Shown here piece by piece: positions 8,751-16,829 of a stretch of 64,000 nt of DNA. Each line of letters begins with the position of its first letter. Within the stretch, counting starts at the first letter, position 1. Both the position numbers and the translations under genes were made by a program. A model generated the notes under the pieces. It was not told where the DNA came from. It saw only the letters and a list, made by a program, of their open reading frames with translations, and ran no database searches. Origin of the DNA: Candidatus Cloacimonetes bacterium HGW-Cloacimonetes-3 (GTDB lineage: Bacteria > Cloacimonadota > Cloacimonadia > Cloacimonadales > Cloacimonadaceae); assembly GCA_002840645.1 (NCBI GenBank), contig PHBO01000001.1, positions 1 through 64,000 of the forward strand, written 5' to 3'.

Positions 8751-8981
8751 TTACTCGATTATTTCGAGCTCGGCGCGCTTTCCTTGTTTGGTGCTAACCG
8801 CGTTGATAATGGTGCGAATGGCACCTGCGGTTCTCCCGCGTTTACCAATCACTTTGCCTATGTCAGACTTTGCTACACGCAGCTCAAAGAGGGTGATTTT
8901 GTCGCCATTGATCTCAGTAATGTTCACTTCACCGGGATCGTCCACAAGAGCTTTAACCATGAATTCAATAAGATCTTTCAT
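8751..8981 (-). CDS. khpA: KH-domain RNA-binding protein KhpA
   Basis: 76 residues, the typical KhpA size. It is a single type II KH domain with the RNA-binding loop GKRG inside VIGKRGRTAGAIRTI. KhpA binds RNA, often with KhpB, and influences translation and cell envelope synthesis in Gram-positive models; the role here is inferred from family and position. It sits between rpsP and rimM as in many bacteria. Confidence 0.94.
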   Translation of the reverse strand: MKDLIEFMVKALVDDPGEVNITEINGDKITLFELRVAKSDIGKVIGKRGRTAGAIRTIINAVSTKQGKRAELEIIE

Positions 8982-9006
8982 GTGTCACCTCAGAGTTTGT
9001 ATTTGC

Positions 9007-9297
9007 TTAAGCTTCCTTAGCGGTTGCTACGGCTTTCACTTTGTTTTCGTGCCAGATCTGTAATACGCCGGCTTTGCGCAGTAAGGAACGGACTGTATCC
9101 GAAGGTTGTGCACCAACGCTTAGCCAGTATATGGCGCGTTCTGTTTCTATATTGATTTTGGATGGATTCGGTTTGGGATCGTACCAACCCACACATTCGA
9201 TGTATTTACCATCGCGTTTCTGGCGGGAATCTACAGCTACAATGCGGTAGAAAGGCAGATCGTTGGCTCCCATCCGTCTCAGTCTTAGCTTGACCAT
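9007..9297 (-). CDS. rpsP: 30S ribosomal protein S16
   Basis: 96 residues beginning [11 protein letters not shown], with the S16 motifs [17 protein letters not shown] and [15 protein letters not shown] precedes the ATG. It is the first gene of the ribosome-biogenesis cluster. The start overlaps (TAATG) the end of a short open stretch to 9365 that has no start codon and may be a decayed upstream gene. Confidence 0.97.
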   Translation of the reverse strand: MVKLRLRRMGANDLPFYRIVAVDSRQKRDGKYIECVGWYDPKPNPSKINIETERAIYWLSVGAQPSDTVRSLLRKAGVLQIWHENKVKAVATAKEA

Positions 9298-9819
9298 TAT
9301 TTCTCCTTGACTTTATCAATCAGTTTTTCTATTTCATCGCATGCTTTTTTAACGGTCTCATTTCGTCAAGCTCTTTTTTGCGTATTAATTCCATTATTAG
9401 GGCTGTTTATTGTAAATGCGGTTTATACCCCAACCCGTCAGTATTGGGTAAGGGATAGATTCGCGGTTTTGGGGCAGATTTCGGGTCTTTCTGCTGAAAC
9501 CTGGAATACCTGAAGATTTCTTTTAACACAGAGAAAAACAGAGAAGGGCTTAAGAAGAGCTGAAGGGGTACCTGGCAGAAAAGGGATTAAATATTAGTGT
9601 TGCCCATAAAGGGTTTAAAATGATGGTATTGTGCATCGAAGGGCTTCGCTACCGCTGCTCCCCCTTGCTATGTTTTAATGCGCTAACACTGATGAACAAA
9701 AGCATTGTTAGCACCCAATACCACACAGTATAAGTATTGTCTATGCAAAACTGTGGTAGCTGTGTGCAAATTGTCTTGACAATATACGGTGTGTGCTAAA
9801 GATGCACTTGGAGGTGGAG
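9298..9819. other. intergenic spacer, possible decayed small gene
   Basis: No complete gene was found. On the minus strand, 9297-9365 is open with a lysine/glutamate-rich, coiled-coil-like reading ([15 protein letters not shown]) ending at the rpsP start, and 9330-9395 in another frame reads MELIRKKELDEM. Joined by a frameshift they would make a 33-residue peptide, so this may be the tail of a decayed gene. The rest up to about 9770 shows nothing recognisable. Confidence 0.3.
9776..9802 (+). promoter_or_regulatory. possible promoter of DUF4143 ATPase gene
   Basis: TTGACA (9776-9781) lies 15 bases before TAAAGA (9797-9802). Transcription would start near 9809, just upstream of the GGAGG ribosome site and the ATG at 9820, giving a very short leader. 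The -10 match and spacing are imperfect. Confidence 0.3.
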
Positions 9820-11058
9820 ATGGATTATCCACGTAATCTCTGCAAGGAAATTGAGCCTAAGCTTGATCTGCCGGAAGCACTGTTTATCTTGGGTCCCCGG
9901 CAAAGTGGTAAAACTACATTGCTGAAGCAACTTATGCGCAAAGTTGGTGAAGAGCGTTCCATATACATCGATCTTGAATTTCCCGAGCTTCTACGCATTT
10001 TTAGCATGGGTGTCACAGAAATCCTGAAATACCTTAACTACCATCGTCCCAACCAAAATAGCCGTGTTTTCGTGTTTCTTGATGAAGTTCAATATCTTAG
10101 CGATTTTTCCCATATTGTTAAGCTGATGGTGGATCACTATTCTGACCAGTTCAAACTGGTTATGTCCGGATCATCCTCTGCGCTGATCAAATACCAATTC
10201 AAGGAGTCACTGGTTGGCAGGAAGCTCGTTTATGAACTTTTTCCCCTTTCATTTGATGAGTATTTGCGTTTCAAAGCGGAAGACAAGCTCTCGGATATGC
10301 TTATTTACGAACCTGATTCAATCCCATTAGATAAGATATCGGCGTTGGAGAACTACTTGCAGGACTATATAATCTATGGCGGATATCCCAAAGTTGTTAA
10401 GCAGGTATCCCGAGATGATAAACGACAGATATTATTGGATATCGTCAATTCATACATCCTTAAGGATATCAAAGACTTGTTCAAAATCGAGAAAACGCAG
10501 CAACTTAATCACTTAGTTAGGTATCTTGCTGCAAACATCGGAAAGCATGTGAACCATCAAAGCCTTGCAACGGAAATAATGTTACATCGTGAGACGATTC
10601 AAGCATACCTTGAAATTCTGGAGGAATGCTACATTATTAGAAGGCTGAAACCATATTACCAAAACCTTTCTACAGAGCTAAAACAGATGAATAAACTGTA
10701 TTTTGTAGATTCAGGTATTCGTAATGTGCTTATCGATAATCTTAACGAGCTTGAGCTGCGAAGTGATAAGGGAGAGCTCTTTGAGAATTTCATGTATTCA
10801 CATCTATTTCATAATGTGAAAGCTGATCAGAAAATCCGCTATTGGCAAACCAGAAATCATCAGGAGATAGATTTCATTATTACAAGCTCTGCTATGTTGC
10901 TTGCCCTGGAAACCAAGTACTCGGGAGACAAATCTGTATCGTTTGCTGCCTTCCAGAGAGCTTATCCTGATTCCGTGTGCAGAGTCCTATGCTTTCGTAA
11001 CCCCAATCCAGCCAGACAAGAACTCTACGGTTGGCAGGCACTCGGTTTATTGAAATAA
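9820..11058 (+). CDS. AAA-family ATPase with DUF4143 domain
   Basis: 412 residues from the ATG at 9820 with GGAGG just upstream; an in-frame GTG at 9793 is less likely. The N-terminal AAA_14 domain has Walker A GPRQSGKTTLL (about residues 25-35) and Walker B VFVFLDEVQYL. The C-terminal DUF4143 domain contains YFVDSGIRN, LFENF and YWQTRNHQEIDFII, where the last part resembles a PD-(D/E)XK-like core (E..D..) followed by LALETKYS. The family is abundant and patchy in anaerobes. Its biochemical role is not established, and mobile-element or toxin-antitoxin-like functions have been proposed. It is a solitary gene between the ribosome cluster and an acetyltransferase fragment. Confidence 0.93.
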   Translation: MDYPRNLCKEIEPKLDLPEALFILGPRQSGKTTLLKQLMRKVGEERSIYIDLEFPELLRIFSMGVTEILKYLNYHRPNQNSRVFVFLDEVQYLSDFSHIVKLMVDHYSDQFKLVMSGSSSALIKYQFKESLVGRKLVYELFPLSFDEYLRFKAEDKLSDMLIYEPDSIPLDKISALENYLQDYIIYGGYPKVVKQVSRDDKRQILLDIVNSYILKDIKDLFKIEKTQQLNHLVRYLAANIGKHVNHQSLATEIMLHRETIQAYLEILEECYIIRRLKPYYQNLSTELKQMNKLYFVDSGIRNVLIDNLNELELRSDKGELFENFMYSHLFHNVKADQKIRYWQTRNHQEIDFIITSSAMLLALETKYSGDKSVSFAAFQRAYPDSVCRVLCFRNPNPARQELYGWQALGLLK

Positions 11059-11095
11059 GTAATAAGATGCAGCAGTTTGGTGGAGAACGATTGAT

Positions 11096-11182
11096 ATGAA
11101 CATAACAGGCGAACACAATGTAACTCTGCGAGACCTTGTGCCGGAAGACCTGGATGATTATCGCAGGTGGTTCTTCACGTAA
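11096..11182 (+). pseudogene. 5' fragment of GNAT acetyltransferase
   Basis: An ATG with a GGTGGAG site upstream opens a 28-codon frame whose product matches the first residues of the acetyltransferase at 14812 (VTLRDLVPEDLDDYRRWFFT), then meets TAA at 11180. Homology runs on for about 15 bases with a second stop (TAG) where the other copy has TGG, and is then lost. It is a truncated duplicate and not a working gene. Confidence 0.75.
11117..11179 (+). repeat. 63-bp direct repeat, copy 1
   Basis: Identical over 63 bases to 14830-14892, in the same orientation. It encodes the acetyltransferase N-terminal segment VTLRDLVPEDLDDYRRWFF. The flanks are similar but diverged. The two copies bracket 3.65 kb holding one secreted-protein gene. 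Confidence 0.9.
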
Positions 11183-11190
11183 GCAGAATA

Positions 11191-11217
11191 GAAAAAGCCG
11201 GGAAATAATCCCGGCTT
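11191..11217 (-). terminator. terminator of the secreted-protein gene
   Basis: A perfect 9-bp stem AAGCCGGGA / TCCCGGCTT (11195-11203 with 11209-11217) has a 5-base loop. Read on the minus strand it is followed by TTTTTC, as expected of an intrinsic terminator for the gene that ends at 11295. Confidence 0.6.
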
Positions 11218-11294
11218 GATATCAGTTTACTATTCTTTGCTCAGTTTGCACAGACTTTGTTCATTTTTCTATACAACCTTTCAAAATACATCAT

Positions 11295-14204
11295 CTACAG
11301 TTTTACTATCTTCCGGATTTGAGTATCTTTACTGTTCTGCACTCGAATGAAATAGATACCTGATCCAACCCGTTTACCTTGAGTGTTTTCTCCGTTCCAG
11401 ATAACGCTGTGCTCCCCCTTTCCCTGCTGCACGGACAGGAATTTTTTCACAAGCTGCCCCTTAATATTGTAAACGCATATATTCACAGGTTCGTTACTCT
11501 TCTGTTGCCATGCAATCGTAACAGAAGCTGAGAAGGGATTGGGATATGCAGCATGAATAGCTAGGGGGCTTTCAACCAACTCATGCTCTTGGATACTGGA
11601 TGCATTAATTCCACTTAGTTTTTGGGCAAACAGACCGCGAAACGGGTTGCTATATTCCATCACGTAATACGGGCTATGAAGTTCCCATACTACCATTGCT
11701 TCGTTATTCTTCGATGCAGTAACAGGATATCTCTGGGAACCATAATTGGTGCATAAACTCTGTGGTTCACTTTCAACCAGTCCACCCAAAGTACTTATGG
11801 TTTGGTAGAACAGTTTATCAGGAAGAGAGTTACTTTCCCTGCACCAGATGGCAACCATACCTCCATTAGCAAACGATTCCAGAGAAACACTGCTAATATT
11901 ATTCATGTCAGAAGCCGTGTACAGTATTAGTCCCGGAGCTTCATAAAACAGATTACCGTTATAGTCAACACTCTGATACAGTAAAATGGAATTGTTGTTC
12001 AGATAGCCTTTCATCAGAATCCCAAATCCATCTACTCTGGGTTCGCATTTAACCAAGGTAACGGTATTATCTCCCAATAGCAACCCAGTGCTTCCCCAGG
12101 GAAGAAGATGCTGTGGAGTTACCTTAATGGCTAAGGTACTGGATGGTTCAAAACCTCCCAAGACAAGGATTAAATCATCTCCACTTAACTGAGCATAAAA
12201 TGGCCTGCTGGCATGATCGTCAGGATTGATGTAGATGGTTTCTCCTGTTGTAGCCCAGCCCGGCTGTGGATCACCGTTATCATCTACCAGAATGCATTGA
12301 ATAGATTCAGAAGAAGTTCCAGATAATTGACGAGTCCATGTGAAGTATGGGCCTTCAGAGGCCGTCATGTAGCAGGAGTTATACGCTTCAAATCCCACAA
12401 GCTCTTTACCATAGTATCCCCACTGTTTCGCAGAGTTTCTTATGAGTTGCCCCATCACTCTATAACTGTTAGCAGTGTTTTCCATCCAGCCGAGGTAATA
12501 TCCTCCATTATAATAGCTTAGCTTTGCTTTCGTCGTTGTTGCATTGCTTATTAGTATTCCAGGGTCACTATAGCAAAAGTCGCCCCAATAGCTTATTTCT
12601 TGAAAGTATAGTCCCCCGTCATTGAAAATCAGAGCTACATTGCCGGAACTATTACTGGAAGTAACATAGTCTTGTTGGTAAGTATAGCTTCCCAATTGCA
12701 CAGGCTGGGGTAAAACCTGATAACCTGCTGAACTGATAATCTGATAAAACAGCGCATGCTTGCCTTCAGAATTAATATCATGATAAAATACCAGCACTCT
12801 GTCGCCCATTATGTGTGTTGCCAGACTGTGTGCATGTCCTGCAAGGGAAGAGGATAAGGTTTGCCCGCCTGAAGCATAAACAAGGGTGCCATTGGGGGAA
12901 ACCACTTGTTTATACAGCTTAGTATGGGTAGCTTCATCAACTTTGTACATTGCGTTCAGCTGTGTGCCAGATGCTATTATGCTGTAATTGCCAATGGTTC
13001 CGGGACCATTGAAAAGGCTTATACCATTCTCTCCCCAAGCAGCTTCCGTTTGGTTATCTACCTTGTTGACCCTCAGAACTTCAGAGTTTAAGTCCTCTTC
13101 AATCCAGGAACAATACTTGTTGGGAAAATCCATACAGATTTTCAGGTCTCTTACTGAACCATTATGCGTCCCTAAAAGAACTCCTCCGGGGGGGTAAATC
13201 TGAAGATTAGTACCCCAAGCCGTAAAATAGCGAATCTCATTTATGCTACCGATAGTTTTCTGGAAAACCACTTCACAATCGGAGCCAGACAGAATAACAT
13301 CGTAATCTATATTTGTATCGGTAGTTTCAGAAAGAACCAGCTCTGCCGGTGGATTTATCAACGAAGATCCGCTGTATAAAATCCTTACTTTTAAACTCTG
13401 GTTTGTTCCAATACTCTTCACCAAATCATAAACCCTATGATCAGCAGTAACAAATAAGTGATGAGGGAAATTGCTTTCACCGGGCTCATAGGGATAGCTA
13501 TGCTGCCATTGGCGAAAGCCAAAATAAGTATAACCCTCAACGTAGTTTGTGGCGGTGGAAGCGCACTTGTAATGTAGCGCTACGCCATAATTGGCGCAAG
13601 TAGCTATCCCGCTGAAGATCATACCATCTTCTGTTATTATGTAAGGAGCGTTTGCACCCCAGATTTCGGAACCTGCAGCATTGTAGCAGCGTCCCAACAG
13701 CAGGTTTTCACCTTCTTCTTGATAAAACACATATGCTCCACCAATGTCATTTGCCACTATTTTGTAGATGTAAGTAGTAACTATCCTATCTGCAACCACG
13801 CTTATCCCTGTTCCCCATAAGGGCACTCCTGAGGAGCTAAACTTTTGCATTAGTACCTGATATCCCAGGTTATCATTTGCTTCCAACCAACTGATAATGA
13901 AACAATTGTCGGTTGTGGCAAGCAAGTTGATATCTGTAACAGGTGCTTCGCACTCCTTGATGATCAGGGGGTTATCCCAAATAAGTGCACCTTCAGGTTG
14001 GGACAAAGCTGCAATGATTGCATATTTGTTACCAGAGGTTTTTACCCAGGCACTCAGAACATTTCCATATGAATCGCAAACCGGGTTTCCGAAGTAATGT
14101 AGGTCTTGCCCATCTCTCACCACTACATCTTCATTCCACGCGGGTTGACACCAAGCAATAACTGCTGATAGTAGCAACGCTATGCATAATAACGCTCGTT
14201 TCAT
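11295..14204 (-). CDS. large secreted protein with C-terminal FlgD/T9SS-type-A-like sorting domain
   Basis: 969 residues from the ATG at 14204, where AGGAGAG precedes a signal peptide (MKRALLCIALLLSAVIAWC). The long middle is made of repeating beta-rich segments of about 40-50 residues (WGTGISV, WGANAPYI, WGSTGLLL, recurring VFYQEE/VFYHDI blocks). It suggests a beta-propeller or solenoid exoprotein but matches no catalytic motif I can name. The last about 90 residues (YPNPFSASVTI ... WNGENTQGKRVGSGIYFIRVQ) form the FlgD-like domain used as an outer-surface sorting tag in this type of organism. It is bracketed by the two copies of an acetyltransferase fragment and has its own terminator, so it reads as an inserted single-gene unit. 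Confidence 0.88.
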   Translation of the reverse strand: MKRALLCIALLLSAVIAWCQPAWNEDVVVRDGQDLHYFGNPVCDSYGNVLSAWVKTSGNKYAIIAALSQPEGALIWDNPLIIKECEAPVTDINLLATTDNCFIISWLEANDNLGYQVLMQKFSSSGVPLWGTGISVVADRIVTTYIYKIVANDIGGAYVFYQEEGENLLLGRCYNAAGSEIWGANAPYIITEDGMIFSGIATCANYGVALHYKCASTATNYVEGYTYFGFRQWQHSYPYEPGESNFPHHLFVTADHRVYDLVKSIGTNQSLKVRILYSGSSLINPPAELVLSETTDTNIDYDVILSGSDCEVVFQKTIGSINEIRYFTAWGTNLQIYPPGGVLLGTHNGSVRDLKICMDFPNKYCSWIEEDLNSEVLRVNKVDNQTEAAWGENGISLFNGPGTIGNYSIIASGTQLNAMYKVDEATHTKLYKQVVSPNGTLVYASGGQTLSSSLAGHAHSLATHIMGDRVLVFYHDINSEGKHALFYQIISSAGYQVLPQPVQLGSYTYQQDYVTSSNSSGNVALIFNDGGLYFQEISYWGDFCYSDPGILISNATTTKAKLSYYNGGYYLGWMENTANSYRVMGQLIRNSAKQWGYYGKELVGFEAYNSCYMTASEGPYFTWTRQLSGTSSESIQCILVDDNGDPQPGWATTGETIYINPDDHASRPFYAQLSGDDLILVLGGFEPSSTLAIKVTPQHLLPWGSTGLLLGDNTVTLVKCEPRVDGFGILMKGYLNNNSILLYQSVDYNGNLFYEAPGLILYTASDMNNISSVSLESFANGGMVAIWCRESNSLPDKLFYQTISTLGGLVESEPQSLCTNYGSQRYPVTASKNNEAMVVWELHSPYYVMEYSNPFRGLFAQKLSGINASSIQEHELVESPLAIHAAYPNPFSASVTIAWQQKSNEPVNICVYNIKGQLVKKFLSVQQGKGEHSVIWNGENTQGKRVGSGIYFIRVQNSKDTQIRKIVKL

Positions 14205-14811
14205 GATCTCTCCTACGCTGTTTTTGGTGTGTATAAAGAACGGTACGCTTAGGGTGTGTGTCAAAGATAAAAAGCCAAACACCGAGTTCTTTGCTTAACA
14301 TGCAATACATTTATAAGCAGATGTGGAGAAGGAGCTGTAGACTTTGAACTTGAAAAGATAAATCACTAAAATCAGCAGATACAACAGAGCCAATAACTAC
14401 AAAGAGACATTACAAAAAAACAGTCTAAAGGACATACCTCAACAATTTATGAGTTCATTATTCTGTCAAGGAAATTAATATACTCACATCCCCACGTTTT
14501 GTATACAGGATATCTTTGCGAGCAGATAATCTCTCAAAGCTCCCCCGCATTTATCTACTTTGTACCTTGTGGCATGGGTTAGCAACCCGAGGACGTAGGC
14601 AGTTGGAAAGCCCCTTGGGGACGTAGTACCATAGGAAGGATCATCACTATATTTCTGATTTGATCAGCAATGCAAATTATGCAACAATTGGCTAGAGAGA
14701 TACAATACAATAGTTTTTTAATTGATACCTTGAGGTCTCTCTCTTCCCTTGTCAAGCGACTAAGCGGACGACTACATGGTAAACGTAATAGCTTTACCCG
14801 GAGAATTGATA
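14205..14811. other. intergenic spacer
   Basis: About 600 bases, AT-rich up to roughly 14480. No gene, tRNA or strong hairpin was found. The last about 15 bases carry the GGAGAA ribosome site of the broken acetyltransferase and align with the flank of its duplicate at 11080-11096. Confidence 0.4.
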
Positions 14812-15348
14812 ATGAGCATTACCGGACAAAATGTAACTCTGCGAGACCTTGTGCCGGAAGACCTGGATGATTATCGCAGGTGGTTCTTCACGGAAGCGGA
14901 ATGGCAGAAGTGAGACGCTCCCTGGGAGAAAAGCAACGAGACTTCCCAAGGCTATACAGACAGACTCAAGAAAAGGTTGCATACCGAACCGGCAGCAATT
15001 AGAGGCAGACTCGAGATATGCGTTGATAATGCACATATCGGCAGGGTATCATCTTACTTAATAGATAACAATGCCGATTTCCTGGCAGTGGGCATAAACA
15101 TAGCGGAAGCAGGCTATTGGGGCAGAGGGATTGAGAGAGATGCTTTTGCATTGTGGATCAAGTACTTATTCCAAACCAGAAAACCGGAATACATCTACTG
15201 CGAAACCTGGGGCGGCAACCAAAGAATGATAAAACTTGCCCTGAACCTTGGTTTTGAAATAATTGAGAGATACACCAAGATAGAAACGGACGGCAAAGAG
15301 TACCACAAACTCAAGTTCAGGATAAGCGATATCTTTGTCAATTATTGA
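14812..15348 (+). pseudogene. GNAT-family N-acetyltransferase with in-frame TGA
   Basis: One continuous frame of 178 codons is interrupted only by TGA at 14911-14913. The reading EWQK-stop-DAPWE fits a GNAT protein in which the stop replaces a Trp (TGG to TGA). Downstream, the acetyl-CoA-binding core follows: VGINIAEAGYWGRGIERDAF (V..G.I...GRG), CETWGGNQRMIKLALNLGF and EIIERY. Such enzymes transfer acetyl groups to a small amine or a protein N terminus; the substrate is unknown. Because TGA ends other genes in this window normally (for example rimM), recoding is unlikely and the gene is probably inactivated, unless the downstream part is re-initiated. The upstream 63 bases are duplicated at 11117. 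Confidence 0.8.
14830..14892 (+). repeat. 63-bp direct repeat, copy 2
   Basis: Identical to 11117-11179. It lies inside the acetyltransferase frame, codons 7-27. Confidence 0.9.
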
Positions 15349-15861
15349 AGGATAAGCCCCCAGCTGACACAGGATATTGACAAATACCATGTGCAGGGAC
15401 AATAAGTAGGGCAGGTAATCGATTAGCTTAATGTGCCTCTTGTAAATGGCTTATTAAATAGCCCTCTTGCGCCCAAAAGGTTCCGCAATCGCTAAACGCC
15501 CTCCCTATGATGTTTCGCACTTTCAGCGCAGTAAGGATAGCTTAGTCAAAACGCTGGACTCGCGCAGGGGATGATGTTGAGGATGAGATGATAACTCGAG
15601 TCTGTTCATACATGGTATTGAAGCACTAAGAAGCAAGCTAACAACTTGTGCTGAACCAATTTTTAGTTAGATAATTTATGAGTTGCTTTTTCTGATTTTC
15701 TTGACAAAAATAACGAGATGAAATTACTGCATACATCAGTATTCACTTAACCGGTGAGTGTTCAACGGCTTACTAAAAGAGGTCCGATTATGATTTATCC
15801 ATGCGCCCGCCAACACGCTAAATTCCATCGTGTTCTGCAGATTACTAATAGAGGCACAATT
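15349..15861. other. intergenic spacer with duplicated translation-start motif
   Basis: No gene was recognised in 15349-15750. A TTGACA at 15701-15706 has only a poor -10 partner. Two similar stretches, AGAGGTCCGATTATG (ending 15792) and AGAGGCACAATTATG (ending 15864), are both in frame with the nuclease gene and 72 bases apart, so either could be its start. Confidence 0.35.
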
Positions 15862-16743
15862 ATGGCCCCAGTTGTTTACAGAAAACCATCTAAAGATGAT
15901 TACAAGAGAAATATTGGTATGGGATTAATTGTTGCGTTCTTTGCTACATTTTTATCACTTATTCCAGCAATGATTATTGCAGATGAGGTGTTTGATGACT
16001 ATTGCGGAACAATAATGTACCTGATTCTTGCTGCTGTAACCTGCATCAGTTTTTTATTTACAGTGTTCCTTGCAACCCACATTCAAGCAAAGTCCGCTTA
16101 TAAAGCTGCATTAAAAGCGGAAGCAAAGACCAAACATGACGCTGTCATATCAAGAGTGTGGAGTCTAATCCAAAGAAATAGCGAGGTTATTGCAAAAGCA
16201 AGTTACTGGAGACAGAATAATGGCAATATACATGAAGATGAATGGGTTTACAGTTTTATTGAAGAGTACATTGATAAATACTTAGATGAAAGCAGTAAAC
16301 TTCTTGTATCTTATTCGGAGGTTTGTTTATTAGTAAAACGTGCAGTACCTTTTGCGAGAGAACAGTTTTATGATGTTCTCGGTTACAAAGACAATCTGAC
16401 GGGAGTTGAGTTTGAGAATTTTTGCCGGATGAGGTTAGAAAGAAATGGGTGGCATGTAACTAGCACAAAAGCATCTGGAGATCAAGGAGTTGACTTGATT
16501 GCAAAAAAAGACATGATAACGGTAGCAATACAGTGCAAAAAATATACGGGTACTGTTGGAAACAAAGCAGTTCAGGAAGTATATTCTGGGGCAAAGCACT
16601 ACTGCATAAAAATCCCCATTGTAGTCACAAATTCTACTTATACAAAATCAGCTACGGAACTAGCCAAAACAACAGGTGTTATGCTACTCCAATTTTGTCA
16701 GTTAGAGCATCTCTATGATTATTTGAGACCTAAGGTAAAGTGA
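15862..16743 (+). CDS. membrane-anchored Mrr-like restriction endonuclease
   Basis: 293 residues from the ATG at 15862 (AGAGG eight bases upstream); an in-frame ATG at 15790 with a similar site would add 24 residues. Two transmembrane helices (about 17-39 and 49-72) are followed by a long helical, charged linker and a C-terminal Mrr_cat domain of the PD-(D/E)XK fold. That domain has FENFCRMRLERNGW with the helix Glu, GDQGVDL with the metal Asp (about 211), and the catalytic IQCKKY (Gln224-x-Lys226). Such enzymes cut (often modified) DNA. A membrane anchor suggests attack on DNA entering the cell or action as an effector at the envelope. It converges on the SIR2-like gene 86 bases away, in a small defence-like cluster. 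Confidence 0.9.
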   Translation: MAPVVYRKPSKDDYKRNIGMGLIVAFFATFLSLIPAMIIADEVFDDYCGTIMYLILAAVTCISFLFTVFLATHIQAKSAYKAALKAEAKTKHDAVISRVWSLIQRNSEVIAKASYWRQNNGNIHEDEWVYSFIEEYIDKYLDESSKLLVSYSEVCLLVKRAVPFAREQFYDVLGYKDNLTGVEFENFCRMRLERNGWHVTSTKASGDQGVDLIAKKDMITVAIQCKKYTGTVGNKAVQEVYSGAKHYCIKIPIVVTNSTYTKSATELAKTTGVMLLQFCQLEHLYDYLRPKVK

Positions 16744-16829
16744 TAATCCTGTTGTCTGATGAGGGAATGCACTGGATTTACCCGTGCTCTGTGATTTCCT
16801 AGTCCTAAAGGGAGTACCTCCATACACTC

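Noticed and set aside
9307-9513. A 68-codon plus-strand open frame upstream of rpsP
   Set aside because: No ribosome site and low-complexity N-terminus; it overlaps the more coding-like minus-strand remnant.
14911-14913. Recoding of TGA as Trp in this organism
   Set aside because: TGA ends normal genes here (for example rimM and hrcA, both at tightly coupled overlaps), and Trp codons in conserved genes are TGG. A single nonsense change is simpler.
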